Source of the DNA: Caldifarciminota bacterium
Lineage (GTDB): Bacteria; Hydrothermota; Tepidihabitantia; SM23-42
Assembly: GCA_014859085.1 (NCBI GenBank)
Contig: JACUUY010000007.1
Span: forward strand, 1-42,099
Reading direction: 5' to 3'
DNA: 42,099 nt
Part shown: positions 7,421 through 16,900 of the stretch, piece by piece
Layout of the letters: the number at the start of each line of letters is the position of its first letter
Numbering within the stretch: the stretch's first letter is position 1
Made by a program: the position numbers and the translations under genes
Notes under the pieces: generated by a model
Told to the model about the DNA's origin: nothing
Seen by the model: only the letters and a program-made list of their open reading frames with translations
The model's database searches: none

Positions 7421-7840
7421 TCAGGTAATTTTCCGTCCCGTGGTCGTGGTGGTCAGTTTGCCGTGCTTGACGCCCCTGGTGCTCAGCAGCCGGTCGGCGA
7501 TCTTCTTTATCACGTTTCCCCTGCCCTTGACCACGAGCACTTCGAGGCAGTTGTGCTTGTCCAGATGGATGTGCATCGTGGAAAGAACGTGCTTGTGATA
7601 CTCGTGCTGCAGGGCGGTGAGCGCTTCGGTGAGTTCGTGGACATCGTGACTGTAGACGAGCGTGATCGAACCCACGGTCTCTTCATTGGTCAGCTGCCAT
7701 TCCTTCTGCACGAGCCGTTCGCGTATCAGGTCCCGGATCGCCTCAGAACGGTTGCGGTAGCCGGTTTCCTTGATCAACCGGTCAAAACTCTTGAGCAGAT
7801 CTTTGTTCATCGAAACGCCGAATCTTGTTGCATCAGCCAT
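7421..7840 (-). CDS. nikR: Nickel-responsive transcriptional regulator NikR
   Basis: A 139-residue ribbon-helix-helix regulator. Residues 5-45 form the RHH DNA-binding domain (TRFGVSMNKDLLKSFDRLI, then RNRSEAIRDLIRE). The C-terminal ACT-like domain keeps every high-affinity Ni site residue of E. coli NikR with a constant +3 offset: H79, H90, H92 and C98 in HEYHKHV and MHIHLDKHNCLEV. It is therefore expected to bind Ni(II) as a tetramer and repress nickel-uptake or efflux genes. A GGGAG ribosome site precedes the ATG. It lies 47 nt after the MFS gene on the same strand. A poor TTGTAG-N15-CATAAT pair occurs in that gap, so a private promoter is possible. A lone GTATGA half-site (7862-7867) is present, but I see no full GTATGA-N16-TCATAC operator. 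Confidence 0.93.
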   Translation of the reverse strand: MADATRFGVSMNKDLLKSFDRLIKETGYRNRSEAIRDLIRERLVQKEWQLTNEETVGSITLVYSHDVHELTEALTALQHEYHKHVLSTMHIHLDKHNCLEVLVVKGRGNVIKKIADRLLSTRGVKHGKLTTTTTGRKIT

Positions 7841-7887
7841 GTGACTCCCTTGTTGATTTAAGTATGATTATGACCAAAACGCGCTCC

Positions 7888-9138
7888 CTACAATTTTGAA
7901 CGCACTTCGCGCGGGATCGACCGGTAAATCAAGACCGTGAAGATCAGGATCGCCACCAGAAGAACGCCGACGAAACGTATGATCATGAAAGGTAACACGA
8001 CAGTCGATACCACGCCGACCGCGACGGCCCAGATCACGAAGGTGAGGTTTGCGATGAACTCCTTGGTTGCGAAGATCCGGCCGCGTATGCCCTTTGCCAC
8101 TTCTTCCTGGAGGATCGTGTCCTGCGCGATGCCGATGAACGAATAGACGATACCGATGACAAAGGCGACCACGTACAAAAAAAACGGCGAGATGAAGAAC
8201 GGGCCGAGGAGAAAGAAGACGGCGATGAACGCAATGCTGTAGATCAGGATGAGTCCGCGGCTCACGTGGCGGCCGAAATGGCCGATCAATACCGCGCCGC
8301 AAAGCATACCGACGCCGATGATGCCGCCGAGCAGGCCCACGCCCGGCGTGCCCATGTTGAATTCCTGCTGCACGAGATAGATCAGTACCGTGTAGGCGAC
8401 CGCCGACACGAACGGCAGCACGATCACCGAGGTCATGACGAGGATGACCATGCGGTCCCTGAGGAGCAGCAGGCCGAGTTCTTTCAGATCGTTAACAAAA
8501 GTGTTGAAGGATTTTGTCAATTCCCTGGAAAGAGAGAAATCAACGGGTCGCACCGGCTCGAAGAGACTTTTTGCACCCATTGCCAGAACGAGCAGCCCGG
8601 CAATGAGATGGGTCGAGGCGTCGATGAAGAACCCCGCCTGCCAGCCAACCCAGTGGATGAGATAACCGCCGCCCACCATGCCGATGAAAGTCGCGACGCG
8701 CGCCATGGTTACGATAAGGGCGTTGGCCGAGACGATCTGGTCGTACGGCACGAGATCCGGGATCACGCTGTTCTTGGAGGTGTTGTTGAAAAGGTCGAGC
8801 GAGAAGAACAGGACGACCAGTATCCAGATGGGCACGACGCTCTTCGTCAGGACGATGAAGAAAGGCGTGACGAAGATCAGGAGCGCCTGGATCAAGTGGC
8901 ACCGGAACATGATCGTCTGCTTGTTGCCGTGATCGATGAAGACACCGGCAAACGGCGACAGGATCACGATCGGCAGCGAGAATGTGACCGAGAATTCGCT
9001 GAAGGCGGAAATGCGGCCCGGGAACATGACGCCGATCAGGGTAATGATGACCATGTGGGTAAGACGGTCACCCAGCTGCGAGACCGTGTTCGATAGGCCG
9101 AGGAAGAATATACCTCTGCGCCGCAGGAGGTTGAACAT
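7888..9138 (-). CDS. MFS transporter (EntS/MFS_3-like)
   Basis: A 416-residue inner-membrane protein with about 12 transmembrane helices in two halves separated by a polar loop near residues 190-215 (FEPVRPVDFSLSRELTKSF). The N-terminal pattern (LGLSNTVSQLGDRLTHM), the FAGVFIDHGNKQ loop between helices 2 and 3, and NSVIPDLVP followed by ANAL match drug/siderophore exporter-type MFS proteins. The ATG overlaps the cupin stop (TAATG), so the two are translated together. NikR follows 47 nt downstream. The neighbourhood makes efflux of a metal or metal chelate an attractive guess, but the substrate cannot be read from the sequence. Confidence 0.85.
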   Translation of the reverse strand: MFNLLRRRGIFFLGLSNTVSQLGDRLTHMVIITLIGVMFPGRISAFSEFSVTFSLPIVILSPFAGVFIDHGNKQTIMFRCHLIQALLIFVTPFFIVLTKSVVPIWILVVLFFSLDLFNNTSKNSVIPDLVPYDQIVSANALIVTMARVATFIGMVGGGYLIHWVGWQAGFFIDASTHLIAGLLVLAMGAKSLFEPVRPVDFSLSRELTKSFNTFVNDLKELGLLLLRDRMVILVMTSVIVLPFVSAVAYTVLIYLVQQEFNMGTPGVGLLGGIIGVGMLCGAVLIGHFGRHVSRGLILIYSIAFIAVFFLLGPFFISPFFLYVVAFVIGIVYSFIGIAQDTILQEEVAKGIRGRIFATKEFIANLTFVIWAVAVGVVSTVVLPFMIIRFVGVLLVAILIFTVLIYRSIPREVRSKL

Positions 9139-9476
9139 TACAGGGGGATCACGCAGATGAACCGCATGGGCTGGCGCGTATGATTGACGAAACTGTGGTC
9201 TTCGCCGGCCGGCACGAAGATCGCGTCACCTGCTCTGACCGGGATCTGTTCGCGTCCGTTATCGAGGACGCCCTGACCTTCAACGATGAAGATCTCGTGC
9301 TCGGTATCCTCGTGTTGATGGAGCGGTATGATCCCGTCGGGCTGGAGCGTGAACAATCTCATCGCGTACCGCTGAGCGCCCTGATCTTTGCTTATCAGCC
9401 AGCGGACCGTGCACCCTTTTATCCCCGCAAGGCCGGATGGTTCTTCTTTAACTTCGGTGAAATGTCTTTTTATCAT
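9138..9476 (-). CDS. Small cupin-domain protein
   Basis: A 112-residue single-domain cupin. Motif 1 is PLHQHEDTEHEIFIVEGQG with the metal ligands H53, H55 and E59. Motif 2 is a textbook G-x5-P-x-G-x2-H-x3-N (GDAIFVPAGEDHSFVN) with H94, so a mononuclear metal site is expected. The track begins at TTG 9485, but a plausible -10 box (TACCCT, 9490-9485 on the minus strand) overlaps that codon, so I use ATG 9476 (MIKRHFTEV). No Shine-Dalgarno sequence is seen. It is first in the cupin-MFS-nikR operon. Whether it is an enzyme or a metal/ligand sensor is unknown. Confidence 0.82.
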   Translation of the reverse strand: MIKRHFTEVKEEPSGLAGIKGCTVRWLISKDQGAQRYAMRLFTLQPDGIIPLHQHEDTEHEIFIVEGQGVLDNGREQIPVRAGDAIFVPAGEDHSFVNHTRQPMRFICVIPL

Positions 9477-9484
9477 AATATCCA

Positions 9485-9512
9485 AGGGTATTCAAAAGGC
9501 GTGCTAAGTCAA
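9485..9512 (-). promoter_or_regulatory. Probable promoter of the cupin-MFS-nikR operon
   Basis: Minus strand TTGACT (9512-9507), 16-bp spacer, TACCCT (9490-9485). The -10 box keeps only the most important T, A and final T, but the spacing matches the other promoters in this window. The ATG lies 8 nt further on, so the leader would be only one to a few bases. Confidence 0.45.
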
Positions 9513-9584
9513 GGGTACGACCGGGATAATGCGCATCCCGCCGGTTTGGAGGTTACACGGCAAGTGCTACAACAATATGGATAT

Positions 9585-10823
9585 CTATTCGGTTGTGCTG
9601 AGAAACGGCGACCAGGCCGGCGCATTCGCCGTGATGCCGCTGGTCAGTTTGCGCAGTCTTGACCCGTCCCAGTTCATAGTGTAGAGCTCATACTGGCCAG
9701 TCCGGTTCGATGTGAAGACGATGTGCAAACCGTCTGGTGACCACGACGGCTCTTCATTGTTGCCCAGGTAGGTGAGCCGCAGCGGGCTGAAATCGGTCGG
9801 ATCCGTGACGTATATCTGCTGCGAGTTGTCTTTCTCCCGCGACACGTAGGCAATGATGTCGCCGCGCGGCGACCAGCAAGGCGAAGTGTTGTAATTGCCG
9901 TGAAATGTCAGACGCCGCACGTTGCCGCCGTGCGTGTCCATGACATAGATTTGCGGGTTACCCGAACGGTCCGAGACAAAGGCTATCTCGCGGCTGTTGG
10001 GCGAGAAGGTCGGTGACGTGTCGATCGCCGAGTTGTAGGTCAGCCGGTGCAGCTCGCCGGTGGTGAGGTCGAGGAGATACAACTCGGGATTGCCGTCCTT
10101 GGACAGGCTCATGCATATCTTTGTTCCGTCCGGCGACCAGCAGGGCGCGAAGTTCAGGCCTTTGAACGAAGAGAGCGCCTTGGTCTCGCGGGTTGACAGA
10201 TCCTTGAGATAGATCTTCAAGCGGTCGTCAGTATAGGATGAGAACAGGATACGCGTGCCTTCAGGCGACCAGGCAGGGAAGAGGTTTAAATTATTGTTGC
10301 TCGTGATCGACGCGAAGTTGTAACCGTCGTAGTCGATCATGCCGATCTCCTTGCCAGCTGCGGTCCGGTAGGAGAAAACGATCCGGGTCGAGGCAATGCC
10401 CTTTTCGCCGGTCAGAATGTTGATCACTTCATCCGCGATGGTGTGCGCGGTCCTCCGTGCATCTTCTCTCACCTCATAGCTTCGTTCTGAAATCCTCTCG
10501 CGGCTGTCATAGTCTTCCAGGCGCACAGAGATTTTTTCATTCGCCGCGACCGCCTTGAGGATCACGCTCTCGGTGCCGGTTGCCAGATATGCGGTGTCGG
10601 TGAGGACATCGAAATAGAGGGAGTATTCCAGGTCGTTCTTCAGAACATCCTCGATCACCGCGACCCGGCGTCCGAACTCGCTCCCGGGCGCAGTGGACTG
10701 GAGCACGAAAGGTTCAACGACGAGCCGTATTTTGCCGCCGCCGTAATCGGTGAGCCGCAGATAGACGTCCTGCGCCTGCATCCAGCATGCGGCGGCGAGC
10801 ATGATAGCGGCCAGTCGTCTCAT
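9585..10823 (-). CDS. tolB: Tol-Pal system beta-propeller protein TolB
   Basis: A 412-residue periplasmic protein with a signal peptide (MRRLAAIMLAAACWMQAQ). Residues 20-150 form the TolB N-terminal domain, and about 160-412 form a six-bladed propeller with repeating WSPDGT/WSPEGT units (AWSPEGTRILFSS, CWSPDGTKICMS, TFSPNSREIAFVS, CWSPRGDIIAYVS, SWSPDGLHIVFTS). TolB links Pal to the inner-membrane TolQRA motor. It is the last gene of the pal-tol operon, and its ATG overlaps the tolA stop (ATGA). The following 108 bp hold the divergent-free spacer and the cupin promoter. I see no clear terminator. Confidence 0.93.
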   Translation of the reverse strand: MRRLAAIMLAAACWMQAQDVYLRLTDYGGGKIRLVVEPFVLQSTAPGSEFGRRVAVIEDVLKNDLEYSLYFDVLTDTAYLATGTESVILKAVAANEKISVRLEDYDSRERISERSYEVREDARRTAHTIADEVINILTGEKGIASTRIVFSYRTAAGKEIGMIDYDGYNFASITSNNNLNLFPAWSPEGTRILFSSYTDDRLKIYLKDLSTRETKALSSFKGLNFAPCWSPDGTKICMSLSKDGNPELYLLDLTTGELHRLTYNSAIDTSPTFSPNSREIAFVSDRSGNPQIYVMDTHGGNVRRLTFHGNYNTSPCWSPRGDIIAYVSREKDNSQQIYVTDPTDFSPLRLTYLGNNEEPSWSPDGLHIVFTSNRTGQYELYTMNWDGSRLRKLTSGITANAPAWSPFLSTTE

Positions 10824-11440
10824 CTTGCGGTCAGGAATTCCAGGTGGACTTTCAAATAATCGTCGACGAACTCATCGGGCAGGGGCGGTAGCGATCTCGT
10901 GACAATCACGGCGCGCATCGCGGTTTCGTTGTAGATCTCGTTGCCCGAGGTCTCTTCGAGCCGCACGCCGTATATGTTGCCGTCCTTGTCGACCTCAAAA
11001 TAGATTACGCTTTTGAGTATGACATCCTGGTCGCGAAACGGATTATGCCAGTTCTTGCTGATCCGGTTGAGCAGGATGTTCAGGTAGTACGAGTAAGTGA
11101 AGCCGCGGCCGCTGCCCGTGTAGACCTTCGGCTTTATGTCGGGCAGGCCGGTCTTGACCACTTCTACGGCTTTTTTCTCGACCGGTTTCTTGGCCGGTTC
11201 TACTTTTTTTTCTTCCTTCTTGGGCGGGACTTTCTCTTCTAACTTTTCTTCGGGTATGATCTCGTGTATTTCTTCGGCCGGTTGTTCAGGGCTGATCACC
11301 CTGGGTTGGGGCAGGGGAGCAAGGCTGACCCTGTAGACCTCCAGGTTCGGCATTGGCTGTAGATGGGCGCGGCCCGATATGAATATGGCGGACAAGACCA
11401 CGCCGTGCAGCACAACAGACATAATGTGGAAGCGGTTCAT
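10820..11440 (-). CDS. tolA: TolA/TonB-family energy transducer
   Basis: A 206-residue protein with one N-terminal membrane anchor (about residues 5-22), then a Pro/Glu/Lys-rich periplasm-spanning segment (about 45-110, with KKEEKKVEPAKKPVEKK), then a TonB/TolA C-terminal domain (about 115-206; KNWHNPFRDQDVILKSVIYF, then YGVRLEETSGNEIYNETAMRAV). It lies between tolR and tolB, with 4-nt ATGA overlaps on both sides, so it acts as TolA even though the C-terminal domain is generic TonB-type. The spacer is much shorter than E. coli TolA, which has about 420 residues in total. Confidence 0.88.
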   Translation of the reverse strand: MNRFHIMSVVLHGVVLSAIFISGRAHLQPMPNLEVYRVSLAPLPQPRVISPEQPAEEIHEIIPEEKLEEKVPPKKEEKKVEPAKKPVEKKAVEVVKTGLPDIKPKVYTGSGRGFTYSYYLNILLNRISKNWHNPFRDQDVILKSVIYFEVDKDGNIYGVRLEETSGNEIYNETAMRAVIVTRSLPPLPDEFVDDYLKVHLEFLTAR

Positions 11441-11832
11441 CCCTGCGGTATTTCAGCCACCAGCCCCAGTTCTTTGACACCCGCCTTGCGCATCCGGCCC
11501 ACGATCTCCACGACGAAGCCGTAGTCGACCTCTTTGTCCGCGCGTAGGTAGATGATGATGTTGGGCGGTTTACTGCTCAGGATCTGACGGATCCTCGTCT
11601 CAAAGTCGTCGATGGCGACCCGGTCATTATCGACGAATATCTCCTTTTCCTTGTTTATCGAAACCGTCACGCCCTCTTCATCGTGGGGCAGGGAAGCATC
11701 AGTGCGGGGCAGGTTGACATCTATGCCCGGTGTCATCATCGGCGCGGTGATGATGAATATGACGAGCAGCGTGATGCTGACGTCGGCCAGCGATGTCATA
11801 TTGATCTCGGAAATCAACCCCTTGTTGTTCAT
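11437..11832 (-). CDS. tolR: ExbD/TolR family biopolymer transport protein
   Basis: A 131-residue protein with a single N-terminal membrane helix. It contains the essential proton-channel Asp at D17 (MTSLADVSITLLVIFIIT) and then the periplasmic domain (TPGIDVNLPRTDA; ADKEVDYGFVVEIVGRMRKAG). TolR pairs with TolQ to form the proton-driven motor. Its start overlaps the tolQ stop (ATGA), and its stop overlaps the tolA start. The length is typical for the family. Confidence 0.93.
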   Translation of the reverse strand: MNNKGLISEINMTSLADVSITLLVIFIITAPMMTPGIDVNLPRTDASLPHDEEGVTVSINKEKEIFVDNDRVAIDDFETRIRQILSSKPPNIIIYLRADKEVDYGFVVEIVGRMRKAGVKELGLVAEIPQG

Positions 11833-12533
11833 TGGGACAGAGTGAGCAACTCCTTGCGGAGGTTGGCATAGATTTCGCTGATGAATTTGTCGAGTTCGTT
11901 GCTGAAATTATTGGTGCGGCTTCTGAATATATTGTAGAAGATCAGCGCCGGGATCGCGACGAGCAGCCCGTACACCGTCGTGATCAGGGCGTCAGAAATG
12001 CCGGGCGCGACGATCGTGATGTGCGCCGAGCCGCGGGCGCGGATCTCCAGGAACGCCAGCATGATGCCCCATACGGTTCCCAGCAGTCCCAGGAACGGGC
12101 TCACGCTGACGAACGTGCTCAAGGCCGGCAGGGAAGCCTCCAGGCGCGCGATCTCGTCGGTCTTCGTTCGCTCCATGGCCAGGCGGACGTTGTCGCTGAG
12201 TTCATTGATGAAGGTGTGTTCTTTCGGCGTTTCCTTTTGATGCATAAGATGCGCGCTGACCCGCACTTTCAGCCGCTTGAACTCTTCGAGCCCGCTGGCG
12301 AGAATGCGGCCGCAGGGGTTATCGGTGAGCTGAATGCCGAAGTTACCCCATTCTTTCATTTCCTTGTGGAAGGCGTAATTCGCCATAAACCGGTTGGTGC
12401 TCCGCCTGACCTTGCCGAAATCGAAGAGTTTCTTGAGGAAGATCCCCCAGGACCATATCGAAAAAATAACGAGAATGACCATTATGGTCTGAGCCGCCGT
12501 GCTCGACTCAATGAAGATCCTGAATATGTTCAT
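11829..12533 (-). CDS. tolQ: MotA/TolQ/ExbB proton channel protein
   Basis: A 234-residue inner-membrane protein with three hydrophobic helices (about 13-33, 135-160 and 175-200) and a cytoplasmic loop between the first two. Signature segments are LPALSTFVSVSPFLGLLGTVWGIMLAF and GISDALITTVYGLLVAIPALIFYN. With TolR it forms the proton channel that energises TolA. It begins 2 nt after the cpoB stop, with the MNIFRIFIESS start. Length and topology are standard. Confidence 0.93.
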   Translation of the reverse strand: MNIFRIFIESSTAAQTIMVILVIFSIWSWGIFLKKLFDFGKVRRSTNRFMANYAFHKEMKEWGNFGIQLTDNPCGRILASGLEEFKRLKVRVSAHLMHQKETPKEHTFINELSDNVRLAMERTKTDEIARLEASLPALSTFVSVSPFLGLLGTVWGIMLAFLEIRARGSAHITIVAPGISDALITTVYGLLVAIPALIFYNIFRSRTNNFSNELDKFISEIYANLRKELLTLSQ

Positions 12534-12535
12534 TA

Positions 12536-13246
12536 TTATTCTAGTTTATCCCGGGCCAGAGCCGCTTCCGGTGAATTGGGGAAGTCTTTAATCACCTGAT
12601 TGTAATAGAAGCGCGCGGTCTTGGTGTCCTTGCCCTGCTCGTAGATGAGCCCCATGCGGTAGAGCGCGGTCGGCACGCGCGTGCTCTTCGGATATTTGCC
12701 CAGCAATTCCTGGAACGCATCGACCGCTTTCTGCAACTGGCCGAGCGCGGCGTATGATTCACCGATCCAGTAAAGAGCATTATCGACGAGCGGGCCGTCC
12801 GCGGCCGCTTTCTGGTATGCCCGGAATCCGTCGATCGCCTCCTGGTAATCGCCCTTCACGTAGTTCTTGTAGGCGGATTCGTACAGGACGCGGCTTTCCG
12901 GGCTGACCTGCGCGATGGCTTCGGAATCGGCGACCGCCCGTTGAGCCGGGCCGATCTTGCTGTAGAGCTGGCTGATCTGCGTTTCCGATTCGCCCAGCCG
13001 GTCATTGAGCATGTCGAATTTCCGGCTCAGTTCATTGGTCTTTGTATAGAGATCGGTGCGCAGCTGTGCGATCTCGACGGTCTGCGCAACGATCAGGCTG
13101 TCCATCTTCCTGGTGTAGTATCTCAGGCTGTCGAGCTGCCAGCCGTAGTTGTTGAAACGCTGGCGGCTTAAGCAACTCGTGCTGGTAGTAGCTACCAGCA
13201 CGAGCAATAGTAAAGGTAGAGAAACGCGCGGCATTCTCATCCGCAT
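12536..13246 (-). CDS. cpoB: Tol-Pal coordinator CpoB/YbgF, TPR protein
   Basis: The track extends this ORF to 13513, through the pal gene in another frame. The real start is one of three closely spaced ATGs (13246, 13240, 13234), and I take the first, giving 236 residues. A hydrophobic signal (SLPLLLLVLVATTSTS) runs to C25, a possible but atypical lipobox because the -3 residue is Ser. Residues 30-105 form a coiled coil (heptads around LRTDLYTKTNELSRKFDMLN), and the C-terminal 115 residues carry about three TPRs (YKNYVKGDYQEAIDGFRAYQ, ALGQLQKAVDAFQELL, then EQGKDTKTARFYYNQV). In E. coli CpoB coordinates Tol with peptidoglycan synthesis. It starts 28 nt after the pal stop with no clear ribosome site. 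Confidence 0.85.
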   Translation of the reverse strand: MRMRMPRVSLPLLLLVLVATTSTSCLSRQRFNNYGWQLDSLRYYTRKMDSLIVAQTVEIAQLRTDLYTKTNELSRKFDMLNDRLGESETQISQLYSKIGPAQRAVADSEAIAQVSPESRVLYESAYKNYVKGDYQEAIDGFRAYQKAAADGPLVDNALYWIGESYAALGQLQKAVDAFQELLGKYPKSTRVPTALYRMGLIYEQGKDTKTARFYYNQVIKDFPNSPEAALARDKLE

Positions 13247-13274
13247 TAGTGGAGACCGTGCTTCGTGTCCGCTA

Positions 13275-13733
13275 TTATCTCCTGAATTCACACCTGCGGT
13301 TCTGTTCGAGCACTTTCGGGTCAAGCGGTCTCTCTTCACCGTAACTGACCGTGGAAAGCCGTGCTGAAGACACGCCGAGCATGACCAGATAGTCGTGCGC
13401 CGCTTTGGCGCGCCGCTCGCCCAGTGCAAGATTGTATTCGGCGGTGCCGATCTCGCAGCAATGGCCTTCGATCGTGATATTGGCTTCCGGGTAGAGTTGA
13501 AGCATCTGCGCATTCTTCTTCAACGCTTCGGCCGCATCGGCGCGGATGTCGGATTTGTCAAAGTCGAAGAAAATGCGCTGCATCTCGAACGGCGGCCGGG
13601 TCGGCTCCTCAACTATTATCTCAGGGGGAGCTTCTTCGACTTCTTCGACAGGCTGTACCACTTGTTTCTTCGGGCACCCCATCACCATCAGCAAAGCAAT
13701 GATTATTGGTAAGCCCAGCTTCACGTAGCGCAT
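13275..13733 (-). CDS. pal: Peptidoglycan-associated lipoprotein Pal
   Basis: A 152-residue outer-membrane lipoprotein. It has signal peptide MRYVKLGLPIIIALLMVMGC with the lipid-modified Cys at 20, then a Pro/Glu-rich linker, then an OmpA-C domain (about 48-152; IFFDFDKSDIRADAAEALKK, EGHCCEIGTAEYNLALGERR, YGEERPLDP) that binds diaminopimelate in peptidoglycan. The C-terminus is short, and the usual NRRVEF motif reads NRRCEFRR. AGGAGG lies 4 nt before the ATG, and a consensus promoter lies upstream. Pal is first in this operon, whereas E. coli places it after tolB. Confidence 0.93.
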   Translation of the reverse strand: MRYVKLGLPIIIALLMVMGCPKKQVVQPVEEVEEAPPEIIVEEPTRPPFEMQRIFFDFDKSDIRADAAEALKKNAQMLQLYPEANITIEGHCCEIGTAEYNLALGERRAKAAHDYLVMLGVSSARLSTVSYGEERPLDPKVLEQNRRCEFRR

Positions 13734-13766
13734 AAAACCTCCTGTTTTGGTGCTTGCCTCAACACC

Positions 13767-13794
13767 ATTATAACTAAGATAAGCATATTGTCAA
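13767..13794 (-). promoter_or_regulatory. Consensus promoter of the pal-tol operon
   Basis: Minus strand TTGACA (13794-13789), 16-bp spacer, TATAAT (13772-13767), both perfect hexamers. Transcription should start near 13760, giving a leader of about 27 nt that includes the AGGAGG ribosome site of pal. The rest of the 13734-13901 spacer has a GGACCG/CGGTCC inverted repeat (13831-13836 and 13860-13865) with no T-run. Confidence 0.8.
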
Positions 13795-13901
13795 GCAAAA
13801 GCGTCCGCGAATGCGCAGGCGTTAGGATCGGGACCGGTGAATTGTGTGGCGCGCCTGTTCGGTCCGCGCCGCAATGTTCAGAGCCAGGGACTGATCACCG
13901 G

Positions 13902-16900
13902 TCAGAACGAGCCGGTTATCTTCGCCGACATCAGATGGGTTGTCGACGCGCGGATCAGCATGTTCGCTTCGTAGTCGATCTGCAGGTACAGGAATGCGAG
14001 CATATTCAGATATACGCTGCAGCCCGGGATGAGCGAGTTGCTGATGCCGCTCGTGGATTTCTCCTGCCGCCGTGCGGCGAGGCCGACATTCACGTACGAC
14101 CGGCGGCCGAACCTCATAAGGGTTTCCGCGCGGATGCTCGCTTCCGAATCCCCGGTCTGAACCGTCGCGTAATCATTTCTGGCAACCCGCAGATTCCCGC
14201 TCAGTTTAGTCCGCAGCGCAGCCGACCACGGTTTTGTCCACTCCAGATACGTGTTTGTTGTGGTCTGCACGGGATAGAGCCGGCTCTCGGTCCGGCTGAA
14301 GACGGCGGCCAGCAGGCCGACCCGTGCCAGCTCGTACTCGGCTCTTATTTCATCCGCGTACGTTATCCGGAGAACGGGCGCGGCAAAACGTCCGCTGCCG
14401 CTGTTGTTGACCGTACGTTTGAGCTGCAGGCTGAGATTGGCGAATGGCAGGAGGAATATCTTGGCGTAGGTGCTGTGCAGGTCGGTGAGCGTTGCGATGT
14501 TGTCCTCAACCGGGTTCAGGACGAGAAGGGGCAGCGTGCGGTCCCGCGCCAGGTCATCGAGATACTCGTCAAAATTGCGGCCGCGGCCAAACGACAGATT
14601 GACGACGCTGAGCGGCGCGTACCAGCGTCCGGGCGCGATATTCAGGTTGTTCAGCAAATACGTGCGGACCGACATGTCTTTTGATGGAGCAAGGAAGAAT
14701 GTCTCACGCTTGTGCTGGTAATTGCCGGTGTAACTAAGTCCGGGCACTGCATCGAAATTGAGCGCAAGGCGGACCTCGTTCTCGTCCTTTTCCCGGTCGT
14801 CTTCGCGGCTGCGGCGGATACCGTGCGCGTAGAGATCGATGGATACCGGCAGGCGCAGCGCCGCATTGGCCGTGACCGTGTAGTCGAAGACGCGCTTGCG
14901 GTCTTCGCCGCCGAAATCGAAGAGATCATCGCGCATTGACGATGCGAGCCGGATCCTGTTGCCGGAGAGCTGGAGCGCGTAGTTCGCGTTGCCCTGGATA
15001 CGGAAATTCTCGTGGTCCGGCAGTACATTCCGCGCAATGAGCAGCGAGCCGTTCGGCCACGCCGGGTTCAGGTATGCGATCATCCCGGATATATGATCGG
15101 TCCGGTTCGGCTCGTTCAGGGAATCGACGAGCGACTCCCGGCGCAGGCTCGCTTTCAAACGCACATGATCGAGCGGCTCGATGCCCAACGATACCGCGCC
15201 GCTATGCTCGATGCGGCCGTATGGCCGCTCGTTCAGGCCGAAGGCTTCAAAGCCGTCTGACCAACCGCGGTAGTTCGCGTTCAGGGTGAGCGCCCGGTAG
15301 TTGGCAACGAGCAGATGATCCTGTGCATGATCCTTATCGTCGTTGACCGCGATCTGAGGCACGAGCATTATCGAGTTATCGGCCGGGCCGCTCTGATATT
15401 TGCCGGAGAGATGGAAGATGTTCTCACCGGCAACTGCGCTGTAGCCGGGCGCTATATTGATCCTTTCGCCGATCTCGAGGTTCGGCTGGACCGAATAGAA
15501 GGGGTCGGTGCGTGTCTTCTCGATCGAGATGTACTGCACTTCGACTTCGCTGAAATCGGAGACCACGCTCTCGCTCAGGAACAGAACGATGCCCGATGTG
15601 TAGTCGATGCTGTAGTGGTCGTTGCGGGCCATCAGCGCGCCGTCCACGAAGACTTTTTCACTGCCGATCATTACCGGCCTGGCGCTGAGCGAATAGAAGA
15701 CCGACTGGGTAAAGAAGCGGTAATCCATCGTGTACGCATGAAGCTGCTGTTCGTATACCGCGTCCGGGAAGGGCCGTCCATCGGGAAAGGTCAGGTAGCC
15801 AAGGCGGTAATTGACGAATTCCGGGTCGACGAGCCCGTCATCGTCGTTGTCGATCCCGAAATCGCCCAGAGAATGGGCCGTGCCCAGGGTATCGAGGATG
15901 CAGAGCTCCAGCGACCCGGGTACAATGTTGGGCCCGAGCGCGTATATGTTGACGAGCAGGTTATCGCGCACGAGATCGGACTGGATGACGAATTCCTGCC
16001 CGTTGATCCACAGGACGATGATGTCGTCATCGCCGGCCGGGTTGAGAAGCGCTATGATGCCCCTATCGTGGTCGATATAGTAACCGATACCGTTGACCAG
16101 CGGGTCAAAATCTCCGGTGATCCCGGCGACCGTGAACCCGATCCGCGTATCGATCTCGTTCGTTTCGGCCATGCGGTCGTCAATGAATACCGTGTCCGAG
16201 CCGTTACGGTCGACCAGATAGATTCCCGGTATTTTGTAGAACGCGTTCTTCGCGTAGTCGATATCCATCACCGTGTTCTCCTGCTCGAACGAACGGCCGT
16301 AGAAGAAATCGTTCTGGTGGCTCGATTTCAGCTGCCCGGCCTGGAGCATGACGCTCTGGCCGCGGTGGCGCAGTCTTGCGTTCGCGCCGAATGTCGAGAA
16401 TGCGGGCACGAGTTTGAATTCGTAGTACTCGGATTCGATGAAACCGCCGTTGGCGCGGTAGAGAAAGTCAGGCTCGAGGCCGCGGTAGCCGAAGCCGTAC
16501 AGGGTATCTTCTTTGTTCGTGTCATCATAGTAGGCCGCCAGCGTCCGGGCGCTCGCGTGCTGGCCAAGCAGCCGGAGGTTTAGCGTCGAGTAATCCCGCC
16601 AGTAAACGCTGTCCGTCACGACGCTCGATACGGAGTAGTACGTCCTACCCTGCAGCTTCAGGTCGAGGTCAGGCATCGCGCCGAAGTGCAGGCCCGCCTC
16701 GTCGTAGCGCAGGATCCTCGTGCCCAATGCACTGACCGGTTCCAGCTCCTCGACCTGCCAGATACGCGTGTTTTTATTATAGTACTGTATCGCATCATGC
16801 CCGATCGCCAGGATATGGTTCGCGGCTTCATAAGCATCGATTATCGTATCGTTGAACATGCCGCTGGCGCGGTTGTGGATAACACGCGTCTTCTCGGTCC

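Noticed and set aside
7862-7867. GTATGA as a NikR operator
   Set aside because: Only one half-site; no TCATAC partner at the 16-bp spacing.
12536-13513. Long ORF (325 aa) starting inside pal
   Set aside because: The first 89 codons read pal in another frame and are Arg/Ser-rich noise; the lipoprotein-like start is at 13246.
15315-16583. 422-aa plus-strand ORF opposite the barrel protein
   Set aside because: Antisense shadow with no ribosome site or recognisable family; the minus-strand protein has propeller and barrel features.
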